Source: Nitrosomonas mobilis
Lineage (GTDB): Bacteria > Pseudomonadota > Gammaproteobacteria > Burkholderiales > Nitrosomonadaceae
NCBI RefSeq assembly: GCF_900103035.1
Contig: NZ_FMWO01000045.1
Span: 1-64,000 of the forward strand
DNA length: 64,000 nucleotides
Direction: 5' to 3'
Under the pieces are notes generated by a model. It was not told the DNA's origin. It did not search any database and worked only from the letters and a program-made list of their open reading frames with translations. Below, piece by piece: positions 55,179 through 63,559 of the stretch (its first letter is position 1; each line of letters begins with the position of its first letter). Position numbers and translations under genes: made by a program.

Positions 55179-56660
55179 ATGGTGCTAAAAAAATTATCTT
55201 TAAATTACTCGATAATATTTTTATTTATAGGTTGCTTATATTGGGGAAACAACTCATTCGCTGCAGAAACACAAATATCAGAAACAGAAAATTCTAAAAA
55301 ATCCTTTGTTTTAAAAAACAAAACTTTACTTGCTGCAACAGGTGCCAACTCAAATTCGGGAGCTGTAGGTCGTTTTCCAGGTGACTTTGACAAACTAGCT
55401 CATATCATGGAAACGCACGAGTCCGCGCTTTCAGCCTTAACACCTGATTGGCTAAATATAGGTATTGAACATCGAACACGTTTCGAAGCCTATGATAATG
55501 GTTTTACAAGAGGGATTCCGGGTGATAATGAGCAGATTCATCAGCGGACAAGATTCTTGTTTGAAATCAAGAATATTCTCGATCCGCTTCAGTTCACACT
55601 TGAACTGACCGATATACGGGCGCCAATGTCGCACCACGGTCAAGCAAGCTCAAATGTGTTTTCCAATCATTTTGATTTTACCCAGCTTCATCTTGATCTA
55701 GTGACTAAGGATTTTTTTGGGACAGGCCACGCCGCGAAGCTTGAAGTCGGCCGCATGGTTATGGATTTTGGAGAAGGACGCTTGGTAGCGGGTCATCGAT
55801 GGGGTACCTTAACGCCCACATTTGACGGGGTACAGGTGAGATTGGGTACAGACCAGGAGGGATGGGGGCTTAGAGCATTTGGAACACGTCCAGTTAATCG
55901 CGAGCCTACGCATTTAGATTGGAATACCCCTGAGACTTACTTTTCTGGTATACACATCACGAGCCGTGATTTGGCTTGGGCAAATGCAGACTTGTATTTT
56001 TTTGAACTGAATGAAGGAAATAAAGGCAGAAAACGAGATATTTCCACAACTGGATTTAGGGTATTTGCGAAGCCTAACAAAGGTCAGCTTGACTACGAAA
56101 TTGAATCCATGTATCAGTTTGGAGAAGTTGGCTCTACTAACTACTTTGCGCATCGTCATCATGGAGAAATAGGTTATAGCTTTAACACTAAAATGCCTTT
56201 CAGAATTGTTTATCCGTTCGATTACTCATCGGGAGACCGCGATCCCAATAAGAACTTTGATTTTTTATTTGCAAAACGCCGCGTTGAGTTTGGTCCTACT
56301 GGGATTCTAGGCATATTCTTTCCTTCGAACATTATTTCGCCTGTTGGTCTTCGTGCAACGCTTTCACCAACACCCACTGTCCGACTTATGATGTCTCATC
56401 GCGCGTTTTGGTTGGCTGATAAACGTGGCGCGTTCGTTGGCTCTGGATTGCAAGATGCAACCGGTCAAGCCGGTAGCTTCTTGGGAAATCTATTTGACAT
56501 GAGTCTCAGTTGGAGTCCTCAGACCAGTTATTTAAGGCACATGAGCTTAGATGTGGGATATTCCCATTTATTTAAAGGCTCTTACTTTGATAAAGTCTCA
56601 CAAAGCCCTGGCAGCGCTGATACCAATTATGGGTATACCATGCTGACCTTTAAGTTCTAA
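55179..56660 (+). CDS. Outer-membrane porin of the alginate export (AlgE) family
   Basis: The ~493-residue protein has a signal peptide (NYSIIFLFIGCLYWGNNSFA), a linker of ~75 residues and an 18-strand-type barrel of the Alginate_exp family: WLNIGIEHRTRFEAYDNGF, IHQRTRFLFEIKNI, FTLELTDIRAP, AKLEVGRMVMDFGEGRLVAG and a terminal aromatic TMLTFKF. I prefer the ATG at 55179 over the GTG at 55170. No alginate synthesis gene is nearby, so the true substrate is unknown. The surrounding AT-rich DNA and IS relics suggest it was acquired. Confidence 0.85.
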   Translation: MVLKKLSLNYSIIFLFIGCLYWGNNSFAAETQISETENSKKSFVLKNKTLLAATGANSNSGAVGRFPGDFDKLAHIMETHESALSALTPDWLNIGIEHRTRFEAYDNGFTRGIPGDNEQIHQRTRFLFEIKNILDPLQFTLELTDIRAPMSHHGQASSNVFSNHFDFTQLHLDLVTKDFFGTGHAAKLEVGRMVMDFGEGRLVAGHRWGTLTPTFDGVQVRLGTDQEGWGLRAFGTRPVNREPTHLDWNTPETYFSGIHITSRDLAWANADLYFFELNEGNKGRKRDISTTGFRVFAKPNKGQLDYEIESMYQFGEVGSTNYFAHRHHGEIGYSFNTKMPFRIVYPFDYSSGDRDPNKNFDFLFAKRRVEFGPTGILGIFFPSNIISPVGLRATLSPTPTVRLMMSHRAFWLADKRGAFVGSGLQDATGQAGSFLGNLFDMSLSWSPQTSYLRHMSLDVGYSHLFKGSYFDKVSQSPGSADTNYGYTMLTFKF

Positions 56661-56696
56661 ATAATGGGTGTGCTGCCAAAGAAGGAGCTCATGTGT

Positions 56697-56772
56697 TTAA
56701 GCAACGGCTAAATTTGCATGGTATCGCTGCGTAAATTGTGCTGGCGATAGGTAGCCCAATCTTTCTTTCTTG
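56697..56772 (-). pseudogene. IS3-family transposase, C-terminal fragment
   Basis: On the minus strand the frame KKERLGYLSPAQFTQRY continues HANLAVA and a stop (56699-56697), the C-terminal signature (LGYLSPxxF) of IS3-family OrfB. Only ~24 codons remain. It abuts the inverted repeat of the IS6-type remnant at 56774. Confidence 0.7.
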
Positions 56773-56773
56773 C

Positions 56774-57398
56774 GGTTCTGTCACATTAAGCGAGATCATC
56801 GATACATCGTGTAGACTGCTGGTATTGTAAAAATGATTAGGCTACATGCTAACTGTAAAAGGAATACGCTTTCCGATTGATGTAATTCTGGTTTGTATTC
56901 GTTGATACGCAGCGTATCCGTTAAGTTGCCGACACCTGGAAGAGATGATTGAGGAGCATAGTGTTACAGTTGACCATTCTACAGTGAGCCGTTGGGCGAT
57001 CCGGTTTCTACCAAGATTGGAGAATATTTTCAGAAGAAAGTATAAACGCTCGGTTGGTAGAAGCTGGCGTATGGACGAGATCAATACCAACAGGGAGATA
57101 CTCGGTGGCTCGTCAGGTCAAATACCTCAGCAATATCGTGGAACAAGACCATCGGGCAGTGAAGCGAATAACAAAACCAATGCTCGGGTTCAAATCTTTA
57201 TAATCAGCTAAAAACATCCTAGCTGGCATCGAACTCATGCACATGATGCGCAAAGGTCAGATGGATGGATAGAGGGAGCTGACAAGATGTCTTTTGCTCA
57301 GCAATTTTATGCTCTGGCAAAATAATCTCGTTAAGACCAGATGTACGCTTGATAAAATCAAACAGATATCAGCTTTCTTTCTTTAATGCGACAAAACC
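56774..57398 (+). mobile_element. Decayed IS6-family element with both terminal repeats
   Basis: The left end GGTTCTGTCACATTAAG and the reverse complement of the right end, GGTTTTGTCGCATTAAAG, are matching inverted repeats. Between them lies a broken IS6-type transposase gene. At ~625 bp the element is shorter than an intact IS6 element (~0.8 kb), in keeping with the internal deletion. Confidence 0.75.
56846..57272 (+). pseudogene. IS6-family transposase pseudogene
   Basis: From the ATG at 56846 the frame reads LTVKGIRFPIDVILVCIR, then TGA where relatives have Trp, then YAAYPLSCRHLEEMIEE and VDHSTVSRWAIRFLPRLE up to the first DDE Asp (WRMDE). The middle of the catalytic domain is deleted. 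A different frame resumes with VKYLSNIVEQDHRAVKRITK, and after another stop AKNILAGIELMHMMRKGQM. It cannot make a working transposase. Confidence 0.85.
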
Positions 57399-57467
57399 TT
57401 GCTCAATGCGACCGGTTCAAGGATCTACTGCCGGCCGGCTTCCGACTCGATCCACACGGGCAGCGTG

Positions 57468-58130
57468 ATGAGTAAACGCAAACGCAATTTCGTCGTCATC
57501 GGACTGGGCACGTTCGGCCGCACCATCGCCACCGAGTTGGCCGACTTTGGCAACCATGTGCTGGTCATCGACCACAACGAGGACAATATCAACGCCGTGC
57601 TCGACTCGGTATCCGAGGCGGTAATCGCCGATTCCAGGGACGAAGAGGCGTTGCGCCAGGCTGGCGTCGGCGACTATGACGTCGCCGTGGTCGCGATTGG
57701 CGACGAGATCGAAGCCAGCGTGCTATGCACAATGAACGTCAAGCTGCTGGGCGTGGACATGATCTGGGCCAAGGCGCTGAGCCGCACCCACCACCGGATC
57801 CTGACCAAGCTCGGTGCCGACCGGGTCATACACCCGGAACAGGACGTCGGCCAACATATCGCGCAAATGCTGCACAACCCGCTGGTGCGTGATTACCTGA
57901 GCCTCGGCAACGGCTACTACATCATCGATCTGCATGTGCCTGAAACGCTGCACGGCAAGACGCTGGACACGCTCAAACTCGACGAACACCCCTACCTAAG
58001 CTGCCTGGGCGTGATACGCGGTTCCAAACACATCGACTTCAACGAATCCGATCTGGTGCTCAAACAAAACGACAAGCTGCTGTTGCTTGGCAAGCGCGAT
58101 GAATTACGTGACTTTTCCGAAGGGCTATGA
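57468..58130 (+). CDS. ktrA: KtrA/TrkA-type potassium uptake regulator (RCK protein)
   Basis: KtrA is the cytoplasmic nucleotide-binding ring that gates the KtrB K+ channel. The 220-residue protein has the Rossmann motif VVIGLGTFGRTIATELA with IDHNEDNIN (RCK_N) and a C-terminal RCK_C domain (YIIDLHVPETLHGKTLDTL, KQNDKLLLLGKRDEL). I chose the ATG at 57468; the frame is open further up. The gene and ktrB are clearly richer in GC, with G/C-ending codons, than their neighbours. Confidence 0.93.
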   Translation: MSKRKRNFVVIGLGTFGRTIATELADFGNHVLVIDHNEDNINAVLDSVSEAVIADSRDEEALRQAGVGDYDVAVVAIGDEIEASVLCTMNVKLLGVDMIWAKALSRTHHRILTKLGADRVIHPEQDVGQHIAQMLHNPLVRDYLSLGNGYYIIDLHVPETLHGKTLDTLKLDEHPYLSCLGVIRGSKHIDFNESDLVLKQNDKLLLLGKRDELRDFSEGL

Positions 58131-58150
58131 GCCGCGACCGGAGCTGAACG

Positions 58151-59482
58151 ATGCGCAACCCGTCCGGCAAGACCGTGCACCTACCACCAACCACGGTTCT
58201 GGTGCTGGCCTACGCGCTGCTGATCGTGCTGGGTGCGGCGCTGCTGCTGCTCCCCGAGGCCTCGGTTCACGGCGTGACGCTGTCCGAGGCACTGTTCACG
58301 GCCACCTCGGCGGTCACCGTCACCGGACTGGTGGTGCTCGATACGGGCGGCGACTTTACGCTGTTCGGCCAGGCTGTGATCCTGGTGCTGATCCAATTCG
58401 GTGGGCTGGGCATCGTGACCTTCTCGGTGGTGGTACTGTGCATGCTGGGTCTGCCGATCAGCCTAGAGCACAAGCTGTTCCTGAGAGACGAACTCAACCA
58501 AACCTCGATGCGCGACCTGCTGAAGATGGCATTGGTCATTCTGCGCGTGGTGCTGGTGTTCGAGGCCGTCGGCCTAGCCGCGCTGATCTGCGTGTTCGTG
58601 CCTGAATTCGGCTGGAGCCACGGCCTGTGGCAGGCGCTGTTCCATGCTGTCTCGGCGTTCAACAACGCCGGCTTCGGGCTGTTTTCCGACAGCCTATCGC
58701 GCTGGGTTGACAATCCGCTGGTCAACTTGGTGGTGCCGCTGCTAATCCTTGTCGGCGGCATTGGCTTCAGCGTGCTGACCGACCTGCGCGATTCGCGAAG
58801 CTGGGACCGGCTGTCACTGCACAGCAAGCTGACCCTGGCCGGTACAGCCGGGCTGATCATCTGGTCTGTGGTAACGTTCGCGGCCATCGAATGGAACAAT
58901 CCGGCTACGCTGGGCTCGCTTGCCGGCTGGGGCGAGAAGCTCATGGCCAGCAGCTTCCAGGCGCTGACCACGCGCACGGCCGGCTTCAACACGCTCGATA
59001 TTGGCCAGATTGAGGACGCCAGCGCACTGATGTTCATCCTACTAATGCTGATAGGTGGTGGCTCGGCGTCCACCGCCGGCGGCATCAAGGTCACGACCTT
59101 TGTTGTGATGTTGCTGGCCACCTTGGCCTATTTCCGCCGCCGCGACTACCCAACAGCATTCCATCGACGGCTCGATGGCGAGGAGGTGATGAAGGTGCTC
59201 GCGTTGATCTCGCTGAGCCTGATGCTGGTCTTGGCCGCCGCCTTCGTGCTCGCCCAGACTCAGGACCTGCCATTCCTGGAGCTGATGTTCGAGGTCGCCT
59301 CGGCATTCGGCACGGTGGGCCTGAGCATGGGCGTGACCGGCGAACTCGACGGCTTTGGTCGTGCCGTGATCATAGCCCTGATGTTCATCGGCCGGGTCGG
59401 CCCGCTTGCGCTGGGCCTGCTCCTCGCCACCCGCGTGCCACCGAGGGTGCGCTATCCCGAAGGAAGGATCTTTCTGGGCTAG
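58151..59482 (+). CDS. ktrB: KtrB/TrkH-type potassium transporter
   Basis: KtrB is the membrane pore for K+ uptake, usually Na+-stimulated, with KtrA as gate. The 443-residue protein has the four M1-P-M2 repeats with filter-like TSAVTVTGLVVLDTGGDF, SAFNNAGFGLFSD, LTTRTAGFNTLDIG and SAFGTVGLSMGVTGEL, plus the gating-loop region GGGSASTAGGIKVTTFVVM. It follows ktrA by 20 bp. The GC-rich codon use suggests transfer from another proteobacterium. Confidence 0.94.
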   Translation: MRNPSGKTVHLPPTTVLVLAYALLIVLGAALLLLPEASVHGVTLSEALFTATSAVTVTGLVVLDTGGDFTLFGQAVILVLIQFGGLGIVTFSVVVLCMLGLPISLEHKLFLRDELNQTSMRDLLKMALVILRVVLVFEAVGLAALICVFVPEFGWSHGLWQALFHAVSAFNNAGFGLFSDSLSRWVDNPLVNLVVPLLILVGGIGFSVLTDLRDSRSWDRLSLHSKLTLAGTAGLIIWSVVTFAAIEWNNPATLGSLAGWGEKLMASSFQALTTRTAGFNTLDIGQIEDASALMFILLMLIGGGSASTAGGIKVTTFVVMLLATLAYFRRRDYPTAFHRRLDGEEVMKVLALISLSLMLVLAAAFVLAQTQDLPFLELMFEVASAFGTVGLSMGVTGELDGFGRAVIIALMFIGRVGPLALGLLLATRVPPRVRYPEGRIFLG

Positions 59483-59633
59483 TCCGGAGCCTTGAAAGAC
59501 AGGAGCGAAGTCAGCGCACGAAGTACACGAACTGAGGTACGCTGAATTTTATGGAGTCTAAGATTTCGTGAAATGTAGTTATGAAATGGAGGACAAAAAT
59601 GGCTCTGCGGATTACGTTTGCAAGCTGTTACAC

Positions 59634-59951
59634 CTAACTTTCCCCGATCATACCGAACTCAATCGGCGTTTTGACGTAGAACATATTAATACCTTCTTGC
59701 TTCAGATGCGCGAACATACGTTCTGCTTCCTGTTCATTCACAGCCATCGTCACTTCGATAGGCTGATCAGTCAGTTCAAAGAAATGCGCGGAATGGAGCT
59801 TGCGGTCATGTCCAAATCCTTCGGTCGCAACAATCAGAGTTGCGCCTCCAATACCAAGTTTCTTGGCTTCTTGCACCAACCATTCCCCTAGCAGCATGTG
59901 ATCGTGCTTGCGATCTTGCTGAGTAAAGAAAGTCAATTGATACCCATTCAT
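59634..59951 (-). CDS. DUF190 family protein
   Basis: The 105-residue protein starts MNGYQLTFFTQQDRKHD and has LGIGGATLIVATEGFGHD, typical of DUF190 proteins, which have a PII-like ferredoxin fold. Such genes often sit next to crcB fluoride channel genes, as here, with crcB 16 bp upstream on the same strand. A role in fluoride export is inferred from that pairing. Confidence 0.88.
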   Translation of the reverse strand: MNGYQLTFFTQQDRKHDHMLLGEWLVQEAKKLGIGGATLIVATEGFGHDRKLHSAHFFELTDQPIEVTMAVNEQEAERMFAHLKQEGINMFYVKTPIEFGMIGES

Positions 59952-59967
59952 AGTCTTCTCCTTAGAA

Positions 59968-60351
59968 TCAAATAGTCCTGAACGCAGAAACTGTCGCTAG
60001 TCCTAACATCGTCATCATCAAAGAACCTATCACATGAACACTAATTGCGCCAATGGCCCAAAGCATACGCCCCTCTTGAATCAGCACCGTTACTTCGGCA
60101 GAGAAAGTGGAAAACGTGGTTAACCCACCCAGGAAACCGGTAATTACAAGCAAGCGCCACTCGGGTGCAAGACCAGGATGCTGAGTAAATATAGCGAGCG
60201 CCATGCCTATCAAATAACCACCAATGAGATTCGCCGCTAGTGTGCCAAGTGGAATAGTCGGAAACAGTGCATTGAGCGACAATCCTAACAGCCATCTCAG
60301 CACAGCACCAAGTGATGCACCAATACAAATGGCTAATATGGAGTTGAGCAT
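59968..60351 (-). CDS. crcB: Fluoride channel CrcB/Fluc
   Basis: CrcB exports fluoride as a dual-topology dimer. The 127-residue protein has four membrane segments, [33 protein letters not shown] (with the conserved Asn), [17 protein letters not shown] (TFS(T/S)F motif). I looked for a fluoride riboswitch in the upstream ~200 bp of the minus strand and did not see its conserved core. It probably shares a transcript with the DUF190 gene. Confidence 0.93.
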   Translation of the reverse strand: MLNSILAICIGASLGAVLRWLLGLSLNALFPTIPLGTLAANLIGGYLIGMALAIFTQHPGLAPEWRLLVITGFLGGLTTFSTFSAEVTVLIQEGRMLWAIGAISVHVIGSLMMTMLGLATVSAFRTI

Positions 60352-60815
60352 AAATTTCTGTCAATATCGATTTTGGAGTTATCAATTTTAAATTCTTTCG
60401 CTTGTGAAAATGATAAAATTTTTAAGCTATTAAGAAAACAGTGGAATTTGTCTTCCTTTTAATGATTGTATATTTTGCGGCAGTTGTGTCAGAAATGGCC
60501 GGGCTCTGTAGTTTTTTCTATTAATGCCGCGGGTCTAGGGAGCAATAGAACATAAAACCCTGGTAAAAAAACTTTCAAATCACCAACACCTACAATAACC
60601 CCATAACATATGCATTTGAGCTATGATTATTTTTTCTGATGTAGAACAAGGGAGAAGGAAGTGGTGTAACCTGCAATCTATCTCGATTGCATCCATGCCA
60701 AAGTTCGTGACGCTGGTAGCGTTCGTGCCAAAGCAATTTATCTGGCGATCGTCATTAATTTCGCAAAATTTTTAATAGGTTTGGTGGGCGCTTATATAAA
60801 TCCAGGAGGTGCAAC
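60352..60815. other. Intergenic region with an IS256-type transposase scrap
   Basis: The region separates divergent crcB and wrbA and is AT-rich in its left part. Apart from the transposase fragment at 60676-60759 I see no gene or RNA. AGGAGG at ~60804 is the wrbA ribosome site. Confidence 0.6.
60676..60759 (+). pseudogene. IS256-family transposase fragment
   Basis: The frame reads IYLDCIHAKVRDAGSVRAK followed by AIYLAIVIN, matching the catalytic-domain block of IS256-family (Transposase_mut) proteins (..YLDAIHVKVRD...). Only 28 codons remain and no terminal repeats are visible. Confidence 0.7.
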
Positions 60816-61421
60816 ATGGCAAAAATTCTCATACTGTATTACAGCATGTATGGTCATATCGAAATCATGGCAAATGCAGTAGCTGAAGGTGTGCATAGCA
60901 TCGAGAATGCCGAGGCTGTCGTTAAACGTGTACCTGAACTCATGTCAGAGGAAGCTGCACGAAGAGTCGGCGCCAAGCTTGACCAGGTGGCGCCAATTGC
61001 GACCGTAGATGAGCTACCAACCTATGATGCCATTATCTTCGGTACACCAACACGCTTCGGCAATATGTGCGCACAAATGCGCAATTTTCTTGATCAGACA
61101 GGTCGATTATGGCTTGATGGTGGTCTGATCGGCAAAGTGGGTAGCGTATTTACGTCTACGGGTACACAGCACGGCGGCCAGGAAACCACGATTACCTCGT
61201 TTCATACCACTTTGCTCCATCACGGCATGATCATCGTGGGTGTTCCCTATTCCTGTCAGGAGATCATGAACATGAGTGAAATAACCGGCGGATCACCTTA
61301 CGGGGCAAGCACGTTGGCTGGTGGGGATGGCAAACGGCTGCCATCAGACAACGAAATAAAAATTGCATGCTTTCAGGGTGCTCATGTCGCGCAAGTGGCC
61401 AGCAAATTATGCCGCAAATAG
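60816..61421 (+). CDS. wrbA: NAD(P)H:quinone oxidoreductase, WrbA type
   Basis: WrbA is a flavodoxin-like FMN enzyme that reduces quinones by two electrons, lowering oxidative stress. The 201-residue protein has [18 protein letters not shown] (FMN phosphate loop), [33 protein letters not shown] and [19 protein letters not shown] precedes the ATG at 60816. It stands alone; 12 bp after its stop begins an inverted-repeat pair related to the IS6-type remnant. Confidence 0.96.
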   Translation: MAKILILYYSMYGHIEIMANAVAEGVHSIENAEAVVKRVPELMSEEAARRVGAKLDQVAPIATVDELPTYDAIIFGTPTRFGNMCAQMRNFLDQTGRLWLDGGLIGKVGSVFTSTGTQHGGQETTITSFHTTLLHHGMIIVGVPYSCQEIMNMSEITGGSPYGASTLAGGDGKRLPSDNEIKIACFQGAHVAQVASKLCRK

Positions 61422-61433
61422 GTCATTAAAATC

Positions 61434-61521
61434 GGTTCTGCCACATTAAGCGTTTTTCATCCGACTCCCCTAGTTATTTCGTTAAGGAAAAATTTCCAGA
61501 AATTGCTTAATGCGACAGAAC
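61434..61521. repeat. Miniature inverted-repeat derivative of the IS6-type element
   Basis: GGTTCTGCCACATTAAGC at the left and, from the right end, GTTCTGTCGCATTAAGC are inverted copies. Both match the ends of the IS6-type remnant at 56774-57398 (GGTTCTGTCACATTAAGC). The 88-bp block has only ~50 bp of non-coding DNA between the ends. It separates wrbA from the opposite-strand cytochrome gene. Confidence 0.75.
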
Positions 61522-61527
61522 TCAATA

Positions 61528-62994
61528 TTATTGATTCTGGTCAGCAAGCCAAGCTTGCAACGACACGAGCGATCTGGATTCAGGGTTGTACCGAAGTATC
61601 TGCGAGGGTTTGGCTAACGTACCTGATGTTGATACAGGAGGCATCACACCCACTGGCAATTTGTGTATGGCCGAGGCTGATTGAAGAAGTATTTGCCGGT
61701 TGATGCGGCGACCGGATTGTTTCAGCGTATGTGCCAGTAGGGTGGCTGAAAGCCAGGCAGTGCGTTGCCATTCTGCGTGCGTTATTGGCAATGAATTTTC
61801 ATGTTGGAAACGCGTGAAGTTCTTATATTCGGCCGAGTCAGGAACGGGTACCCCACGCGGATTGCTGAGGATTAGCTGCACGGTGTTCGCTGTTGCGGGC
61901 AGCCTTGCCAGAGAGCCGCCCACAAGGTCGATGCTGCTATAAATTGAAGTGTTGAGACTTGAATTTTTTAAACCAGCAACAAATTTTGCGAAGCTATAAT
62001 GCCTTGAGAACCAGAAGATATGGCCACTCATATTTTCGAGTGGTTGTTGAGCAAAGCCATCAGCAGTGATTTGCACGACTGAAATTCTGTTTGACGGAGG
62101 TATTGAATCTTCGAGTCGTTCACGTAGTGATGCTATGTCCTTCGCATCGGCAACTAATGTGATTTCTTCGTCGGTATGACCTGCATTATTCATAAAGGTT
62201 GATAAACTGGCAAGTTGGTCAGAAAACCCCGCTAAAAACGCAATACTGTCTGTAGACTGCGGCAATTGACCCAGTGGGAACAGCACCGGAATCCCGGGGT
62301 TGATGGAGCGGTTAATACCCTCCAGCTCAGCGGGCTTTATAATGCCACCCAAATAGCAAAAAACATCCTCGGGCAAATCCTTGGGTACGGTAAAGACCAA
62401 TTGCACGATTCTGCCATGAATACCGCCGTTATCATTGAGTTCCCGAAAATACGCGTGCAGAATTTTCCGTATTAATGAAGTTACATCCAGTAACTGTCGA
62501 TCGGCAGAGAGAATAACGCCAATACGCAGTGAATGATCGCTCACCCCTGGCGTGGCAGCATGATCAAGTGATTTAAGGTAACTGAATAGATTCTCGAAGT
62601 CAGTATCGCTCAGATTGTAACGCGGCATCAGTGCATGCAGCGGCTTGCCCTCGCTATCTATTCCTGCCGACAAAGCACGTTTAAGGAGTGTTTTGTTATA
62701 TGCCGTAAATTGCTTAGTAGGCCTGCGTACCGCTAACGACCGCCAGGTTATGGAAGGTACTGCCACACCGCCTTCAAATCCCCCTTTACCGCCGGGTTGG
62801 TGGCACGACTGGCAAGGGAAGTTTTTCACATCCGCTTGAATACCACCGGCAATGGTGACCGTTGCTCCGTCAATGGCTACACCATTTTGATAGAAAGCCC
62901 TTCCTTGCTGTAAATCGCCGCCGTATACAAGCAAGGACATTAGTAACGCAGGCAAAAATACCAGCAGGCTAGCTCGCTTTTTGCTGGTCGACAT
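61528..62994 (-). CDS. Cytochrome c domain fused to a periplasmic substrate-binding protein
   Basis: The ~488-residue protein has a signal segment (ASLLVFLPALLMSLLVYG) and a c-type haem site CQSCH (about residues 61-65, with GGKGGFEGG after it). A likely axial Met lies in LHALMPRYNLSD near 122, and the domain ends SDTDFENLFSYLKSLD. From ~155 to the end it reads as a Leu/Ile/Val-type binding protein (LRIGVILSADRQLLD, LNDNGGIHGR). I chose the ATG at 62994 (MSTSKK); 63000 is also possible. The start overlaps the SCO gene's end, so the two are probably coupled. Confidence 0.8.
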   Translation of the reverse strand: MSTSKKRASLLVFLPALLMSLLVYGGDLQQGRAFYQNGVAIDGATVTIAGGIQADVKNFPCQSCHQPGGKGGFEGGVAVPSITWRSLAVRRPTKQFTAYNKTLLKRALSAGIDSEGKPLHALMPRYNLSDTDFENLFSYLKSLDHAATPGVSDHSLRIGVILSADRQLLDVTSLIRKILHAYFRELNDNGGIHGRIVQLVFTVPKDLPEDVFCYLGGIIKPAELEGINRSINPGIPVLFPLGQLPQSTDSIAFLAGFSDQLASLSTFMNNAGHTDEEITLVADAKDIASLRERLEDSIPPSNRISVVQITADGFAQQPLENMSGHIFWFSRHYSFAKFVAGLKNSSLNTSIYSSIDLVGGSLARLPATANTVQLILSNPRGVPVPDSAEYKNFTRFQHENSLPITHAEWQRTAWLSATLLAHTLKQSGRRINRQILLQSASAIHKLPVGVMPPVSTSGTLAKPSQILRYNPESRSLVSLQAWLADQNQ

Positions 62995-63559
62995 AATCAT
63001 GAATTCTATTGATTATTAAATCAGCGTTGGGAAACTGGTAGAAACTGGTCCAGTGATTATCGGTCGGATTGCCGACCAGGATAACGCTTGAATGCTCGGT
63101 TACATCGGCAGAGTACGCTCGAAGACCCAGCAATGCCTCGTTAACCGCGTTGCTGCTACCGGTTAACCACAGCCAGTTGTCTTCGTTAAAACCGTACTTC
63201 TCGGCAAAGTCACGCATTTTTTTCGGCGTGTCGAGTGCCGGATTCAAGGTCAGCGAAATCATGCGCACAGAATCTTTCAGCTCTTGAGAGTCTTCAATTT
63301 GCTTATACACCGCCCGCATGATACCGGTTGACACAGGGCACACCGTTTTGCAATCGGTGTACACAAAATTCATCACGACAATATGATTGCCCATGGCTTC
63401 GCTAACCAGCTTCATGCTACGCCGCTGAGTATCGACCATGACATGATCAAGCAGTTTGATCGAGGTGCTTTCGCCTAGCGCACCCCCCTCCGCTGCGACG
63501 CCTAAAGGTAATGAAACTGCCAGCCCAAGGCAGATTGCAAAAATAGCTTTCCGTTTCAT
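62969..63559 (-). CDS. SCO1/SenC family copper/thiol protein
   Basis: The 196-residue protein has a cleavable signal (FAICLGLAVSLPLGVAAEG) and a thioredoxin-like SCO domain with MNFVYTDCKTVCPVSTG (CxxxCP copper motif) and the third ligand His in VTEHSSVILVG. SCO proteins deliver copper to Cu(A) or act as thiol oxidoreductases. No cytochrome oxidase gene is in view. Here it is coupled to a cytochrome c-binding protein gene and, by a 4-bp overlap, to the gene upstream, so it probably matures a partner encoded in this operon. Confidence 0.92.
   Translation of the reverse strand: MKRKAIFAICLGLAVSLPLGVAAEGGALGESTSIKLLDHVMVDTQRRSMKLVSEAMGNHIVVMNFVYTDCKTVCPVSTGIMRAVYKQIEDSQELKDSVRMISLTLNPALDTPKKMRDFAEKYGFNEDNWLWLTGSSNAVNEALLGLRAYSADVTEHSSVILVGNPTDNHWTSFYQFPNADLIINRIHDYVDQQKAS

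Noticed and set aside
58267-59121. Long minus-strand open frame opposite ktrB
   Set aside because: It is an antisense shadow of a GC-rich gene. The plus-strand product has all KtrB motifs.
60352-60550. Fluoride riboswitch upstream of crcB
   Set aside because: I could not find the conserved GG-GAT-GG...core or its pseudoknot partners on the minus strand.
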